The position numbers and the translations under genes were made by a program. From Mangifera indica (taxonomy: Eukaryota; Streptophyta; Magnoliopsida; Sapindales; Anacardiaceae), in the NCBI RefSeq assembly GCF_011075055.1, contig NW_025401101.1, forward strand, positions 434,001 through 498,000: DNA of 64,000 nucleotides. Direction: 5' to 3'. The notes beneath the pieces are model-generated. The model did not search any database. It saw only the letters and a list, made by a program, of their open reading frames with translations, and had not been told where the DNA came from. Below are positions 48,546-61,079 of this stretch, one piece after another. The stretch's first letter is position 1. The number at the start of each line of letters is the position of its first letter.

Positions 48546-50183
48546 TCGAGACCACTGTTGTGTGTCCTGGTAAGACTATCATAGTAAATGAACAAGTGTA
48601 GCAGTGCGATAGGTAACTCTCTGTTCCTAATCTTCTAGATCATAAACATCTTGTTAGTTTTCTTACATTTGGTTAATTTCCTTATCTTCATTGATAATAG
48701 TTTGGCGATTGTTTGTTGTTCTTGACTGTGTTGAGCCTAGAAATGCTTGATCTATCTTGTTTAATCGTAGATCTTGAGTATCTTGTTGTGGATGTGTATT
48801 TTGTTGGTAATAACATGACTGTTAATTGCTATTCTTGCCTTTACTGATAATAATATGACATTTGATTGTTATTTCTGCTTCTAGATCTGTTCTGTTTAAC
48901 TGTAGATCATGAGTATTTCATTGAGTCTTTGTTGCTTATCACTAATAATCTGGTTGTTGATTGATGTCCTTGCTTGTATCAAGTCTAAAATTGCTACATC
49001 TATTATGTTCAAGTATAGGTTTCAAATTGAACATGATGTTGTATGTTAGACTGCTTGTGTTGACTTAAGTCCTTGTTAGAACTACTTGTCAAAGGTGATT
49101 TGATGTTGATGTGTGCTGAAATATGTTGATCTAGCTAGCTTAAATGTATTAATATTGGTACTGCTTCTTGTGTGATGGATATGTTAGAACTATGCGAATT
49201 AACATTGATTTGATGATATTGTTTGCTAAAACATGTTGGTTGAAATCTGAACATGATCTTTGATCTGAATACTTATGTAGCACGTGTTGCAGTGCAAAAT
49301 AGTGTGAAGAGTATATTGTGTATAATTGATTAGTGCTAATCAGAAGACAACTTAAAAACTATGTTTTGATAAAATTTGACTTTATTAGTTGCAAAATTAA
49401 GCTGATCTGGTTAGTGCCTGTTGATTGACAACATGTTTGTGTTAGAATGAATTTTTTTTAGGTTGTTGCTTCTACTTGACTATTCGGTAATTCATTAAAA
49501 AATTTGTATTCTGATATATTAGCCTACTTCCTTATCAAATCTACCATTTTGTTTCGCCTCACCTATTGCTCCCTGTATTGCCTGGTGGTTGATTATGCCA
49601 AGCACAACTTAGAGAGTCAAAGATTTAATTTTCCCATTTAGCATCCTAGAAGTTACTCTGCTACAAGCCTAATCTATGACAGTTCTTGCATTTCTCCTCA
49701 GCATGTCAGATGGTGCTCTGCTGCAAGTTGTGTTCTTAGTTATCAAATATGCTGATTTTTTTTTTTTTTTTGCTTGCTGTGGTTAATTTATACTTGTATA
49801 AATTTAGACTTAGCTTGTATAGATGTAGTTATTTGCTTGATAAGTTTCTTGGTACAAATTATATAGGTACAAAAGAGTGGGTAGGTTGCTGTAGTCGCTT
49901 CTACTGTAGCTTTTGAGTCTTTTCTCTTTTTTTCTATCTTGTTTTTAGGAGCTGGATGGATTAGGAAAGAAGGGGCTGTGTTTTATGGGTTTTTTGCCAT
50001 GAGCTAGAGGTTTGTCCTAGAAATGATCTATTTTTGCTGTTCTTCTCCGACTTTTATTAAGCTGGCTTGCTTGTTTTTGAACCCTTGTGGTCCTTTTGCT
50101 TTGTTAATAATACTAACTTAGCCCAAAAAAAAAAAAAAAAAAAGAAGAAAACCTACTATTTTGTTGGTTTTTAAGTCTAAATT
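48546..50183 (+). mobile_element. Copia leader, interrupted by a poly-A retroposon tail
   Basis: A long non-coding leader lies between the primer-binding site and gag. The distal part (about 49560-50143) has a GT/TC-rich composition and ends in TTAATAATACTAACTTAGCCC followed by 19 A (50125-50143). This looks like the 3' end of an inserted LINE or other poly-A retroposon. No target duplication was identified. Confidence 0.45.
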
Positions 50184-50755
50184 TTGAATTTAATCATGAA
50201 AGAGTTTTCAAACAGTAATCTAAGTCCTCACGCTAGTGGTAGCCAATTTGGTCCCTCTTCTATCAATAAGTTTACTTTCTCATCTAATATCCAAGCTATT
50301 ACACCTAAGCTAAATATATCTAATTTTAGCTTTTGGAGGTACCAACTACTGTTAGTCGTAAGAGCCCATAATTTAGAGAGTCATCTATTAGGTCTCTCAG
50401 CTTATCCTGCACCCTTTATCCAAATTAGAACACTTGTCACAGCTGAAGAGACAATTGTTACCAAGCAAACCAATCTTGACTATATTGTGCGGCTGAAAAT
50501 AGATAAACAACTTGTTAGTTGGTTAGTGTTATCAATATCTGAGAGCATGTTTAGCGTAATCTCTAAGTGCAAAGTTGCTAATGAGATTTGGTCAACATTA
50601 GAGAATGAGCTTATTTTAGACTCCAAATCTTAACTTCTTCGTGTCAAAAATTTCAAACCACTAAGAAAAACAATCTTAGTTTTAGTGATTACATTAACAA
50701 AATGAAGGAGTATGGTGAAATGCTCCTCTAAGGTGGTCATAATCCTAGTTAGTAA
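50184..50755 (+). pseudogene. Ty1/copia gag remnant
   Basis: A 149-codon frame starts MKEFSNSNLSPH (second Met) and carries copia gag (UBN2-type) landmarks: ITPKLNISNFSFWRYQLLLV, LVSWLVLSISESMFSVI and EIWSTLENEL. After the stop at 50631 and a +1 shift the frame continues as QTTKKNNLSFSDYINKMKEY to about 50755. The rest of gag and all of pol are missing. Confidence 0.8.
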
Positions 50756-51300
50756 ATACGTATATTATTTATGTTCCAGTATTATTCGCATATTAAACAC
50801 ATTCAAAATAATTTTTGAATCCAAAACATATTAAATATGTATTTTACGCCTTCCATATTAAACGCAAATTATACGTTGTATTTTATGATTGCATATTTTT
50901 TAATTTTTGGCTAAACTTAAAAAACAAAATTGTCCTTTCTATTTTTAATTATTTACGAAAATATCACTACCATTTAAAAAGAAACCCAACAATATTTTTT
51001 TCTTTTTAATTCCTAACCTTAATTTTGCGATTTCCCTCCCCTACCGCTTATACAAACATTCACTTTGATTTGAAGTCTGAAATCCAAGTTGATTACTTTT
51101 TTCATTTTTTCCAATTGAAAATTTTTAATTATGTATTATATTATATTAGGTTTAATAGTTAATTAAATATTTTACATTTAAATTCTTATATTAATTTTTA
51201 ATAAGAGATATGTGAAAAATACTAAAATGGGTATGATTCCTCAACAGACAACACAAGATCAATCCATGACATGCCAAATGGGTATAATTCCTCTAATCAT
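50756..51300. other. AT-rich junction between copia and gypsy debris
   Basis: No gene was seen. Repeated GCATATTAAACAC / CATATTAAACGC / ATATTAAATATG words occur at 50785-50870. Confidence 0.4.
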
Positions 51301-51309
51301 CGTCTTTTG

Positions 51310-51690
51310 TTTCATCTTATAAACAAGGTGTTGTTAATATGGTTGTTGATGCATTCTTAAGGAGACACTCTTTGTTTTCCATTCTTGATGCTAGGATCTT
51401 GGGCTTTCAACTTATGAAGGAGCATTATGGTACAAATAATGAGATGATTGAGATCATGAATAAGTGTTCTAAGAGAGCTCATGGAGACTACATGGTGCAA
51501 AAAGGATTCTTGTTCAAGTGCAATCGGCTATGTGTTCCAAATATGGCTTTTATGGGATGTATTGATAAGAAAGACTCATGGTGGAAGTTTGCCAGGTCAC
51601 TTTGGTATTCACAAGACCTAAGAGATGCTCAAGGAACACTTTTATTAGCCTAAGATTGAAAAGAACTTGACCTACATTCAATAATCAAGT
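51310..51690 (+). pseudogene. Ty3/gypsy pol fragment (RNase H end to integrase start)
   Basis: The frame starting MVVDAFLRRHSLFS corresponds to the gypsy NVVADALSRRH motif that ends RNase H. It continues through ILGFQLMKEHY, YMVQKGFLFKCNRLCVPN and then, in another frame, MLKEHFY-PKIEKN (the LKEHFYWPRM motif of the integrase zinc-binding region). Everything downstream of that motif is missing and LTR-like sequence begins. Confidence 0.8.
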
Positions 51691-52451
51691 TCCAACACTT
51701 CAAGCTTCAACAAGCAAATCCAAGCCCAAGCTTATCCTCTTTACCATTTGGCCATTCAAGCTTCAATAGGCTCAAGTCTTTCATTTAAGTGAAATTTGAT
51801 CACTTGGATCCAAACTTGCACATAGGCCCAATAGAGTTAATTGTGTGTCTAATTAAATTATGTTTTAATTTTTGTGTAACTGAACTCTATTTGTAGCATA
51901 TTAGTTCATCATGGGAATTGCAATCAAGTCAAAGGAGGCTTTAGTGGAAGAGACAAAGATGACAATTAGCAAGCTTAAGAATTACCCAATTCAGCAAGGG
52001 CTAAGGATGACACCTTGGGCAACCACTTATCCCCTTTCCTTTTTGAGCATGTCACATAATCTAATGTTATTTGGGTTGAGATCTCAAAGAGCCTTACTTT
52101 ATTATTGTTTGAATTCAAATTTAGCTTAGTTTTTTGTAGTTTGTAGCCCTTATAAAGACTAAAAACTCATTGTAACTCATTTGACTTGCATGAATGAAAG
52201 TTATCTTAAGTATTTTTCAAAATACTTGTGCCTTTATCCTTTCTCTTCATTGGGAGATAGGTGGTGGGTTCCTTGGTCGGTGGAGTATCTTTTAAGCCTC
52301 AGAAGCATTTTAGGTCTTTTTAAGTTAACCATTGCTTGTGTATGTGTTCCCTTTTGGTTGGTTGAACTTCTAAGCTAAGCATACTTGGAAGTTTTGCATT
52401 TTAACTCACTTAAAACTTAATTAAGTATCTGTACTTGATATATGCATCATT
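51690..52451 (+). mobile_element. Ty3/gypsy LTR
   Basis: Non-coding sequence between the pol fragment and a primer-binding site. It contains a TATA-like CCTTATAAAGAC (about 52148), a likely R/U5 part and an end at about 52451. The two open frames inside (51911-52129 and 52181-52378) have no domain and are discounted. Confidence 0.5.
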
Positions 52452-52463
52452 TGGTATTGGAGC
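52452..52463 (+). other. Gypsy primer-binding-site-like sequence
   Basis: TGGTATTGGAGC differs by two bases from the initiator-Met tRNA complement TGGTATCAGAGC and lies between the LTR and gag. Confidence 0.55.
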
Positions 52464-52736
52464 TTTAGTTGTAAAGGTGAGTTCTTGACTTGTTGTGGCT
52501 AGAAATTACTTGGTCAAGTTTGCTTATTAGTTGAAGTTTATGTGTGATATCTCTTCTAAACCACTTACTGTACTCAAACCTTATCTAAACACTAACCAAA
52601 ACACCTTCAACTGTTCCCTTACTATGACACATTTGGCCTAAACACCACCTTAACTCTTCCTTAGAAGCCTTAAAAACACCTTAAAGAAAAACAACACCTA
52701 AACCTGAGACCAAAATCCTACACTTACAAACACAAA

Positions 52737-53933
52737 ATGTCTCATTGGAATGAATCATCATCCTCACACTATCCTTGGCAATTTGGCCACCAAAAAGTCT
52801 AAGGAGAAATCAATGAACTTAGAGAACAACTAGCCCAAGTCTTACAGCTTGTTAGGGACCTAAACCAAAACCCAACATGACACCCACCTCAACAAACCTA
52901 AGCGCCATCACCTCCTCCCTATCAATCATACCATCACTAAAGACCATCTAAGGAACCACCTTCACTCGCTTTTTATAAAGAGGAGATATGAATCTCTAGT
53001 GAGTCAAGTAACAATGAGGGGATTAGAAGGAGAATGAGACTGATGGATAATGCCCACTCTTACCCTGGATGACTTTGTGAATTGGCTCTATGTCATCCAA
53101 AAAGAGTTTGAGTATAAGGGATATTCGGATGAAAAAAAGTGTAATATGGCCATGTTGAAATTCAAAGATTATGCTTCATTATGGTGGGAGAATATTAAAA
53201 AGCAAAGAAGTAAAGAGGGGAAAGATAAAGTGAGATCATGGGAAAAACTTAAAAAATTACTTAAGAAAAGATTTTTACCCGAGAACCATAGGCAAGAGTT
53301 ATACCTTAAGCTTTATACATTTAAACAAGAGGATGATAGTGTAAAAGAGTACATTAGGAAGTTTGAGAAGTTTATAATAAGAAGTGAAATGTCTGAATTA
53401 AAAGAGCAAACCATTGCTCAGTTTCTAGGTAATTTATGGCAAGATATAAATAATATAGTAGAGTTACAACCTTAGTCCTCATTTGGTGATATTTGTAAAG
53501 TTGCTATCAAGGATAAAAAACAAAAAAAGGCCATGAGACTCCCGACCACTAGAACATTTACCAAAAGGACTTTATTTTCCAAATGGTCTTCTTCTTATAC
53601 TAAACCTGAGCCATCATTAAGGAACAAAGGGAAAAAAAAGGTATTTGATCAGCCTAAAGACAATCTCACCCAGTAAGATCAAACCAAAATGTTAGGAAGT
53701 GCTTCAAGTGCCATGGTTATGAGCATTTCCAAGCAAATTGCCTCAATCGAAGAGTGATGACACTTAAAGAGATACAAGCCATTAAAGAAACCTATCAAGA
53801 AATAAAAGATGATAATGATGATAAGAATGAAGACTTGGCTAAGGATGAAGAGGAGGCGGATAATGGCAACATGTTGTTGCTTATGAGAGATTTTGATCAG
53901 AATTTGGCCAATATAAAAATTGCTTTTGAGTAA
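52737..53933 (+). pseudogene. Ty3/gypsy gag remnant with zinc knuckle
   Basis: Starts MSHWNESSSSHYPWQFGHQ. A short coiled segment ELREQLAQVLQLVRDL follows, then a Pro-rich linker with stops. The Retrotrans_gag domain (53060-53475) reads FVNWLYVIQKEFEYKGY, LKFKDYASLWWENIK, WEKLKKLLKKRFLPENHRQE and DDSVKEYIRKFEKFIIRSEM. A CCHC knuckle C-FK-C-HGYE-H-FQAN-C lies at 53700-53741. An acidic tail ends at 53933. Several stops (for example at 53473) and shifts break it, and no protease or RT follows. Confidence 0.85.
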
Positions 53934-54691
53934 TATTATGTTGCACTAAATTGAAAAAAGTGAAGGTGTTCTCTAAAATTTCCTCTCCTTTCTCTCTAGA
54001 TAGTTGATGCAAGTTACACTTAACCTAACCTAGCTTATTTGTTTTTTTGCTAAACCTTTCTCACCTATTTTTTCTTGGTTGGTGACACTTTTGGTACCAA
54101 CCTCTCACTTTGATGACCCTATTAGTTTCTAACAACCTTATTTTGATCAGTTTTGTCCTTATTCTTAGTTTATCTTTAGTCAATCTTATTCTTAAAAGAG
54201 TGAAAACTGTTATATATTCTCTTTAACATTTAAACTCAAACCAAGCCAACCTTTGCCATGACCCATCCTATTAACCATCCCTAGTTGATAGCCTTTTAAG
54301 TGCTAACCCTCTTCCTCGATGACCTTACTAGTTATCAGTAGACAAATTCTTGATTTTAGTTATGTTCCATTTACTTCTTTCTCTGGTTGGTTTGCTCATA
54401 TTTGTTTCTATTCATTTTTGCTTTAGTGGTTTGATTTAATGCATTAGGTTGCAGTTCGGTTCCTTTGTTCTATTTGCATTTGTATTCTCAGGTGTCTTCT
54501 GGTTGTGGGTTTGCTTTCGATCACTGTGGTTTGCTTATCCGTTGTAATGTTTTCTTTGTTATTACATTGTAAGTTCTCTAGTAAAAGGTAGTCTAAATTC
54601 AAATTCAAACTCCTATCATTTTCCTTCTCTCTCCATCTGGTTTTTTTGTGTTTTCCTCTTTAGCGAAAGCGATAGGATTATTACATGCTTC
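53934..54691. other. Non-coding, perhaps 5' part of the LINE
   Basis: A T- and GT-rich plus strand without frames. Its right end abuts copy E of the LTR, and LINE ORF1 sequence resumes after that LTR. Part of this stretch may therefore be LINE 5' UTR. Confidence 0.35.
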
Positions 54692-55555
54692 TATTAGGGT
54701 AGATGCCTTAGAGCTAATTGATTTAGCATTTGTAATTGTAATTTTACATTTCATTAATTAATAAAGGATCTAATTGTTATTCAATTTATATGTGTCCTTT
54801 TATATGGTTGTGCGAATAACATGCTATTAGAATAATAAAACTATGACAAAAGGATTAGATGACTGATCGTGAGAACCCTATATACACGTTAAGTAACCAT
54901 TTTAGAAACATCTGTAATCTTTACATTACAATGAACAAGGGCACATGTAATGATAATGAAATTATTATAGTGTTGAGTGATCCTACAGAAAGTGATAATA
55001 GTTTTTATGTGTCAAAGTTATTTGTAGATACTTGGTGCAATACATGGGTGCACGTTATAAACATACTCATTAGATTGACCCCACCAAAGGATATCCATAT
55101 GGATGGTTGCTCTAGTGTCTATGAAACAAATGCTTTAAACACCACTAGAGGTTGGTAGATTGTCTCGTGTAAAGATCAATATGGTTTGACTCTATCCAAT
55201 ATACCACCGTAACCAGGGTATCATAAAAATAGTGAACGACTATAGCATGAGATACATGAAGGCTATGGTTGATCAATAAAAGATTTGTTACTCTTGAACA
55301 TAGGAGAAAATATCTCACATGAGAATAATGAATAACATTCATAACTACTTGAATCTATAGTTATAGTGGGATAAGGTTGTAGCTAAATCTATGTAAGTCA
55401 TAATGTGTATCAGTTTATACTGAGGAACTACTGAGATATACATATTTTTATGTCTTAGCCTTAGGATATGTTGGTTGATGAAACGATTGAATTGCACATA
55501 ACTATAATATTATAAAAGTTTAAGAGATGTTCGCTGACATTTTGTCATCTAGTTA
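54692..55555 (+). mobile_element. LTR of copia family 1 (copy E), probably solo
   Basis: Begins TATTAGGGTAGATGCC and follows copies A and D through AATTAATAAAGGATCTAATT, GAACAAGGGCACATGTAATG and GGATATCCATATGGATGGTT. It stops at about 55555, short of the full family length, where LINE ORF1 sequence begins. The 99-codon frame at 54859-55158 lies inside the LTR and is not a gene. Confidence 0.65.
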
Positions 55556-56740
55556 AATTCTTTATGGGTAGAAGGATTATGTTTTTGTAAGTGAAGAAAC
55601 TTGCAACTTGAAATTGGTCCAACTTTAGCTTAGAGGATGTCATCTTTATGGGGATGGGCATCTATCTTCTACTGTTTAAAGAGGTGGAAGGTATGATGAA
55701 AATTTTGGAAAAGGAAACATGAATAATTAGAGGTCAACCTTTGTTTGTGCATAGGTAGAAAAAGAATCTCTCTATAGTGGCAAAGAATATCAACAGGGTG
55801 GTGACTTAGGTTAAATTTTATGGTATTCCTTTAGATTATTAGAACACAAAGAGGTTTAACCATGTTGTTAGTGTCTTTGACAGTCTCATTTATATGGATT
55901 TTGTCACAGAATATGGCAATAGACTATAATTTATGCGCATTTTTGTTGAAATGAGTGTGAATGAGCAATTCTTGGACTAAATCAATTTGTTCCTTCTAAA
56001 TGAGAAGAAGGTAAAGATTCAGGTAGAGTATGCTTGGAGACAAATCAAGTGTAATGTGTGTATGACATTTGGACGTAACAGTGGGGAGTGTAAGAAAAGA
56101 ACGGAAGCTATGGAGGTAGAAAGAAATAAGGTTATTCGAGCTAACGTTAAGGTTTCATTAAGTTAAAGAAAGACTAGTTCAGGTGAATTATCTAAGCTAA
56201 ATGATAATATATTTAGAGTTGTTGTCAAAAAAATTATTAAATTGAATGGCAAACCTTTTACTCGTAAGAAAAATTAGGTGACCAAGGCTATTATTCTTAA
56301 TAACAAGTTTACTACTCTCGATACTAAGACTGTTAATGAATGCCCAAAAGTTGTGTTAATTGATAATTGTGATAAGAATGCATCTTCTATTTCAATTCTT
56401 GGCCTTGATAAGGAAACTACAACCCTTTTTCTTTGGATTCTCATACGGCCAATCAAGCATTGGAAAAGGAAAAGCAAGCCACCCAACATTTTATTGAAGA
56501 TAAGCTAGACTTCCCTACGCAAGCTAATAGTAAAGGTTTCAAAATGGGCAGTAAGCAGATGCAAACCAAGGATAAAGAGTTGGATGCAAATGTTTCACCA
56601 TCTATTGTGCCGTTTAGGAGTAAGCTAAAAGTAGATGAGGTGGACCTAAAAAAAGATCAAGGTGGCTTATTAAGCAAGAACCAGAGGAAGAAATTGGCTA
56701 AGCAAAAGAAGGTTGGCTTTTCGATCCCTCTTCCCCAATG
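55556..56740 (+). pseudogene. LINE ORF1 remnant (DUF4283 and zinc knuckle)
   Basis: Shifting plus-strand frames give plant L1-type ORF1 landmarks. These are VKFYGIPLDY-like (about 55810-55840), YMDFVTEYGNR (55893-55925), a VEMSVNEQF stretch, and then VKIQVEYAWRQIKCNVCMTF with a CxxC...H/N...C knuckle (56010-56095). A basic, Lys-rich C-terminus reads LLSKNQRKKLAKQKKVGF (56665-56720) before the stop at 56739. Many stops are present. Confidence 0.75.
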
Positions 56741-57978
56741 ATAATTGCTAGTTGGAACATAAACAGTCTTAATTCCCTTATTAAGCAAAGAGAGATTAGG
56801 AAGTTTGTAGCAGCTAATAAAGTGGAATTTATGGCCATCCTTGAAACTAAGGTCAAAAGTAGTAACTTGGAAAGAGTTAGTAAATTTTATTAGGATGATT
56901 GGGAAAATATGAGTAATTTAGATATTTTCCAATGGTAGAATATGGATTAGTTAGGACAATTAAGACTTGTAGAGTTATCATCATTGATATAAACCCTTAA
57001 TTTACGAACTATAACATATGCCTTCACAAAGATTGGTTGAATATTTTACTCACTATTATCTATGACTCTAATCTCACTTTTGAAAAAAGGTTGGTGTGGG
57101 ACAAACTTATCCATCTTACTAGTTTTATCAAAGATGTGTCATGGCTGGTGGTGGGTGATTTTAATGTTACGAGATGTAGGAATGAAAATATGGTAGAAGT
57201 CAATGAGGCAACTTTTATAATAAAGATTTAAATGCTTGTTATAGAGATACCAACTTGGATGACTTAAGATTCATAGGGAACTTATTCTCAATTCATCTAT
57301 CTCGAATCACTCTTCTTATTTAATGGATAGTGCAACTAATGAGAGGCAAAGAAAAATCCCTTTCAAGTTCTTCAATATGTGGACATGTTATAAGAGGTTC
57401 AAAAGCAATTTTAGAGATTCTTGGTCAGAAGAAAGTGAAGGCAGCCTTATGTACTAACTTATCAGTAAACTAAAGAGATTAAAGGGCAATCTTAAAGCTC
57501 TCAACAAAAAAGACTATGGTAATATCTTTGATAAGATCACCGAGGTGAGAATGGCTTTAAACAATATCTAATCTGGATTTAACAGTCCCTTTCTAATGAT
57601 GATCTTGCTTAGAAGGAAGTAGCTATGAAAGATGAGTTTTAGAGACTTTTGTGGGTAGAATAATCCTTATCTTGACAGAAAGCTAAGGTGCATTGGCTCA
57701 AAGGAGAACAAAACACAACCTACTTTTTCAAATAAATCAACGACAGAAGAAATATTAATTCCATAACTGGCATTATAGTTGAGAATGCATTATTTTCCAA
57801 TGATTTGGGCAAGGTCAAAGAGGCTTTTGTCAACTTTTTCAATAGTGTGGTAAATGGCTCTTATAGAACAAATGTCAACCTTGAAGACTTGAGGGAGCTG
57901 ATCAAATTCCTGTTATCTTAAGACATGGCCAATAAGCTTACTAGAGACAATATGGATGATAAGACTAAGAGCATTTTA
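56741..57978 (+). pseudogene. LINE ORF2 5' part (endonuclease)
   Basis: Starts MIIASWNINSLNSLIKQREI (56738) two bases from the ORF1 end, the usual APE-endonuclease opening with Asn in SWN. It continues through FMAILETKV (catalytic Glu), WLVVGDFNVTR (Asp-Phe-Asn, about 57150-57180) and KIPFKFFNMWTCYKRF. Near the RT start it reads KVHWLKGEQNTTYFFK and VKEAFVNFFNSVV. It is broken by stops and then by an LTR fragment at 57979. Confidence 0.85.
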
Positions 57979-58125
57979 TGTTAGGGTAAATGCCCTAAAG
58001 TCAATTAATTTGACATTTTTAATTGTTATTTATCTAATTAATTAATAAAAAAATTTATAGTTATTTAGTTCGTATGTTTGTCTATTATATGAGTATGCAA
58101 ATAATGTACCCTTAGAAAAAAAAAT
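57979..58125 (+). mobile_element. 5' fragment of copia family 1 LTR (copy F) in LINE ORF2
   Basis: TGTTAGGGTAAATGCCCTAA starts a roughly 145-bp match to the LTR family, ending near GTACCCTTAGAA. It interrupts LINE ORF2. Most of the RT palm domain of ORF2 is missing between this fragment and the continuation at about 58170. Confidence 0.65.
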
Positions 58126-58169
58126 CCGTATTTAAAAAAAAAATCTATCAAACCCTAAAATCTTTTTTT

Positions 58170-59590
58170 TTTTTGGGTCAAAGATAATAATCCTCCAATA
58201 TATAATTTCCTTAATTCTTGCTTTGCCACCATATCAATTTAATCTTAGTATCTCCTCATATCTTCTTTATCAAAAAGTATACTTGTTTCCTTTTCTCTTT
58301 GTACAAAAACTGTACATTACAAAACCCTTTGTGGATAAAATTCTTGGCTATATGAACTCTTGGAAAAGCAAGTTCTTACCTTATACGAGGAGTTTAATGT
58401 TGATCAAATCGATTCTTTTTAGCATCCAAGTATATTAGGCTAGCCTCTTCATTCTTCATTCTACCATTCACAAAAGCATATAAAGAATTCTTAGATCTTT
58501 CTTTTGGGCAAGCCTATTAAAGATCAATGCAAAGGCAAGAGTTGCTTGGGAAGACTTGTGTATTTGTTGGAAGGAAGGGGGATTGGACATAATGAGGACT
58601 TTTGAATAGAACAAGGCTACTATGATAAGACATTTGTAAAACATTGTTACTACAAAACAAGACTCTATATTGGCTAATTGGGTTTATCGACATTACTTGA
58701 AAGACAAGTCTATTTGGCAAGTTCATATCTTTCAAAGTTACTTACTGGCTTAGAGAAGTATTCTAAAGCTTAGGACCATAGCCAAGGATTATATAAATTA
58801 CCTTATTGGTGATGGTAATAGAATAAGTTTGTTCTATAATAAGTGGCATCCCTTTGGCATTCTCGTAGAGAAATAATGTGAGATAATGATCTATGACACT
58901 GGTCTTGGTAAAATGACAAAAGTGAAAACAATTATTAGGGAAAGTACTTAGTATTGGCCAAGTGCCAATTCATAGGAGTTGATAAAGATTAAAAAGGAAA
59001 CACCCTTCTTTCCAATAAGAGGAAGTGATGTAGTGAGGTGGAATGCTTATAGTTTTGGAAGTTTTATCTCCTATTTAACTTGGGACAAAATTAGAACTAA
59101 GCATTAAACGGTTTCTTGGAGTAGTTTATTGTGGTGTAAGAACCATATTCCTAAGCACTCTACCATTGTTTAGGTTGCCATGAAAAGGAGATTGCTTACT
59201 ACAGATGAACTCATGAGGTTTGGTATTTCTACTAATCAAGATTGTGTTTTTTTGCAATAGGCCTCTTGAGTCCTTAAATCATCATGTCTTCTCTTGCCTT
59301 GTATCTAGAAGGATTTGGAGGGAGGTTCTTAGTTGGTGTAATTTGAACTATTTGGTCATATCTTGGAAAGATTATATTAGGCTTAAAGATTGAAGGTGGA
59401 TAAACTCAAACATAGAATGACCAAACTTTGTTAAGGGGTTGTTGCGTATCTTATTTGGAGGGAAAGAAATAATATAATCTTCTTCCAAAAGTCCAAAGAT
59501 ATTGTAGCCTTGATTATGGAAATTAAGACCCTTGTAAGGGTTAGAGCTTTTTCAATGAATTAGTATTGTACAAACATGGAGGATGAGACT
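58170..59590 (+). pseudogene. LINE ORF2 3' part (RT thumb, zf-RVT)
   Basis: Landmarks are KPFVDKILGYMNSWKSKFL (58330-58385), MLIKSILFSIQVY, a RSFFWASLLKINAKARVAWE stretch in the RT-to-linker region (58490-58555), WEDLCICWKEGGLDIMRT, and ISLFYNKWHPFGIL. The zinc-binding zf-RVT domain follows: VSWSSLLWCKNHIPKHSTIV (59110-59170), KRRLLTTDELMRFGI (59184-59230) and, further on, a WRERNNIIFF stretch. Stops are frequent. Confidence 0.8.
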
Positions 59591-59649
59591 ATCTCTAGCA
59601 ATTAGATGACATTTGCTTGCCTAAAAAGAATGAAGGCCTATAACTCATG

Positions 59650-60935
59650 AAAAGTAAATCTTGGAACAAAGTTGCCATGATCAAACGCATATGGAAGATT
59701 CTTTACGACAATAACAACTTTTCATGGGTAGATTAGGTTAGGGATAATAGAGTTGGGAATAAGAGCTTTTGGGTTATTAAACCTAATAGGAATTATTCTT
59801 GGGCATGAAGGAAATTGGTTCTTTTTAAAAGGTGTGTTAAGGAAAATATCAAGATCATGATTGGGGATGGGCAAAATACTCACTTATGGACTCGTTGGGT
59901 TCATTATTGGCTAGGTTTGGCTCTTGTGTGGTATATGATGCAAGCCTCTACATTTATACTAGAATGAAAGAAATTATCAAAGGTGGTTGATGGCATTGGC
60001 TAGTGACAAATTCAGTTGCTTTATTGGACATCAAGATTACCCCCATATAAGACCTTTCAAGTGGTGAAGACATCCTTTGGTGGGTTTCTAATGCTAATGG
60101 TAAATTCTCTGATTAAAGGGGCTTGAGGAACATTAAAGAGTCCAAGCTGAGAGTGAGTTGGCACAAGATTGTTTGGTTCAAAAAACACTTCTTCTTTATG
60201 GGGCTAAGCATTATGGATTTATGACCAAAGACAAACTCCACAGGTTTGGCATGATTTCCCAAAATGTGTGTGGCTTATACAACTCAACCCCAGAATCTTT
60301 GGAACATTTCTTCTTCCAATGCCATTTCTTTGCTTCCATTTAGAACTATGAAGCCGATCTTTGCTTATTTAACAGCCCCCAATATGTCGTGGCCTTCTTT
60401 AATTAACAATATTATTGTCCGTTAGAATAGAGACTCCCTCTTGCATTTGGTAAGCAAGCTTTGTTTAGGGTTGCCTTGTATTATGTTTGGAAGGAGAGGA
60501 ACAATGTGCTCTATAGTAAAGGATGGTCTTCAAAAGAAAGAATTGTCATTACCATTAGGGATTGTGTGAGTGCTTGAGTCTCTTTTTTATCAAACATTCA
60601 AAGATCTTATAAGAACAATATTATTGCGCTTAATTTAGATGTGTCAATATTCGTCTTTGTTTAGGCTTGTTTTTTTTGTTTCTTGTGGTTTGTTGGTTTT
60701 GATGCTTTATGTGTTTTGTTGGTGTCTTTGTGCTATTTTTGTTTTTGCCCTTCTTGGTTACTAACTTTCCCTCGGCTTAGTTAGCTCTCGAGTATGAGGT
60801 GTGCATGGTTGGTGTGTTTGATCTTAGCCCGAGGCTTTGTTCGTGGTAAGGCTTTGGCTTTCTTTCCTAACTCGGGGTTTGTCCCATGGTAGGCTCATTT
60901 TGGTTATAAATTTTATCTACCAAAAAAAACACACC
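59650..60935 (+). pseudogene. Second LINE 3' end (zf-RVT and tail)
   Basis: A new LINE ORF2 C-terminus starts again. It includes KSKSWNKVAMIKRIW, WTRWVHYWLG-like text and then LRVSWHKIVWFKK (60150-60185), TKDKLHRFGMISQNVCGLYN (60220-60280) and LEHFFFQCHFFASI (60300-60340). After the stop a TG/TTT-rich 3' UTR ends in TTTATCTACCAAAAAAAAC (about 60935), the LINE 3' tail. It is a different copy from the 55.5-59.6 kb LINE because the same domain is repeated. Its last 270 bp are inside the large inverted repeat. Confidence 0.75.
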
Positions 60936-61079
60936 ACGTTTTCCTTTTACCTCTCAATGTTGGTGAATTAAATGGCTCTTTCGCACACTGCCTTTTTTAA
61001 TAAGCTTGATCAGCTTCTCCTTGCTTGTTGTCTCTATATCGAAGCACATATTATTCTAGTCCTTACAAAATAATATTTT

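Noticed and set aside
54859..55158. 99-codon frame starting MTDRENPIYTL
   Set aside because: Entirely within an LTR copy; the same region is not open in the other copies.
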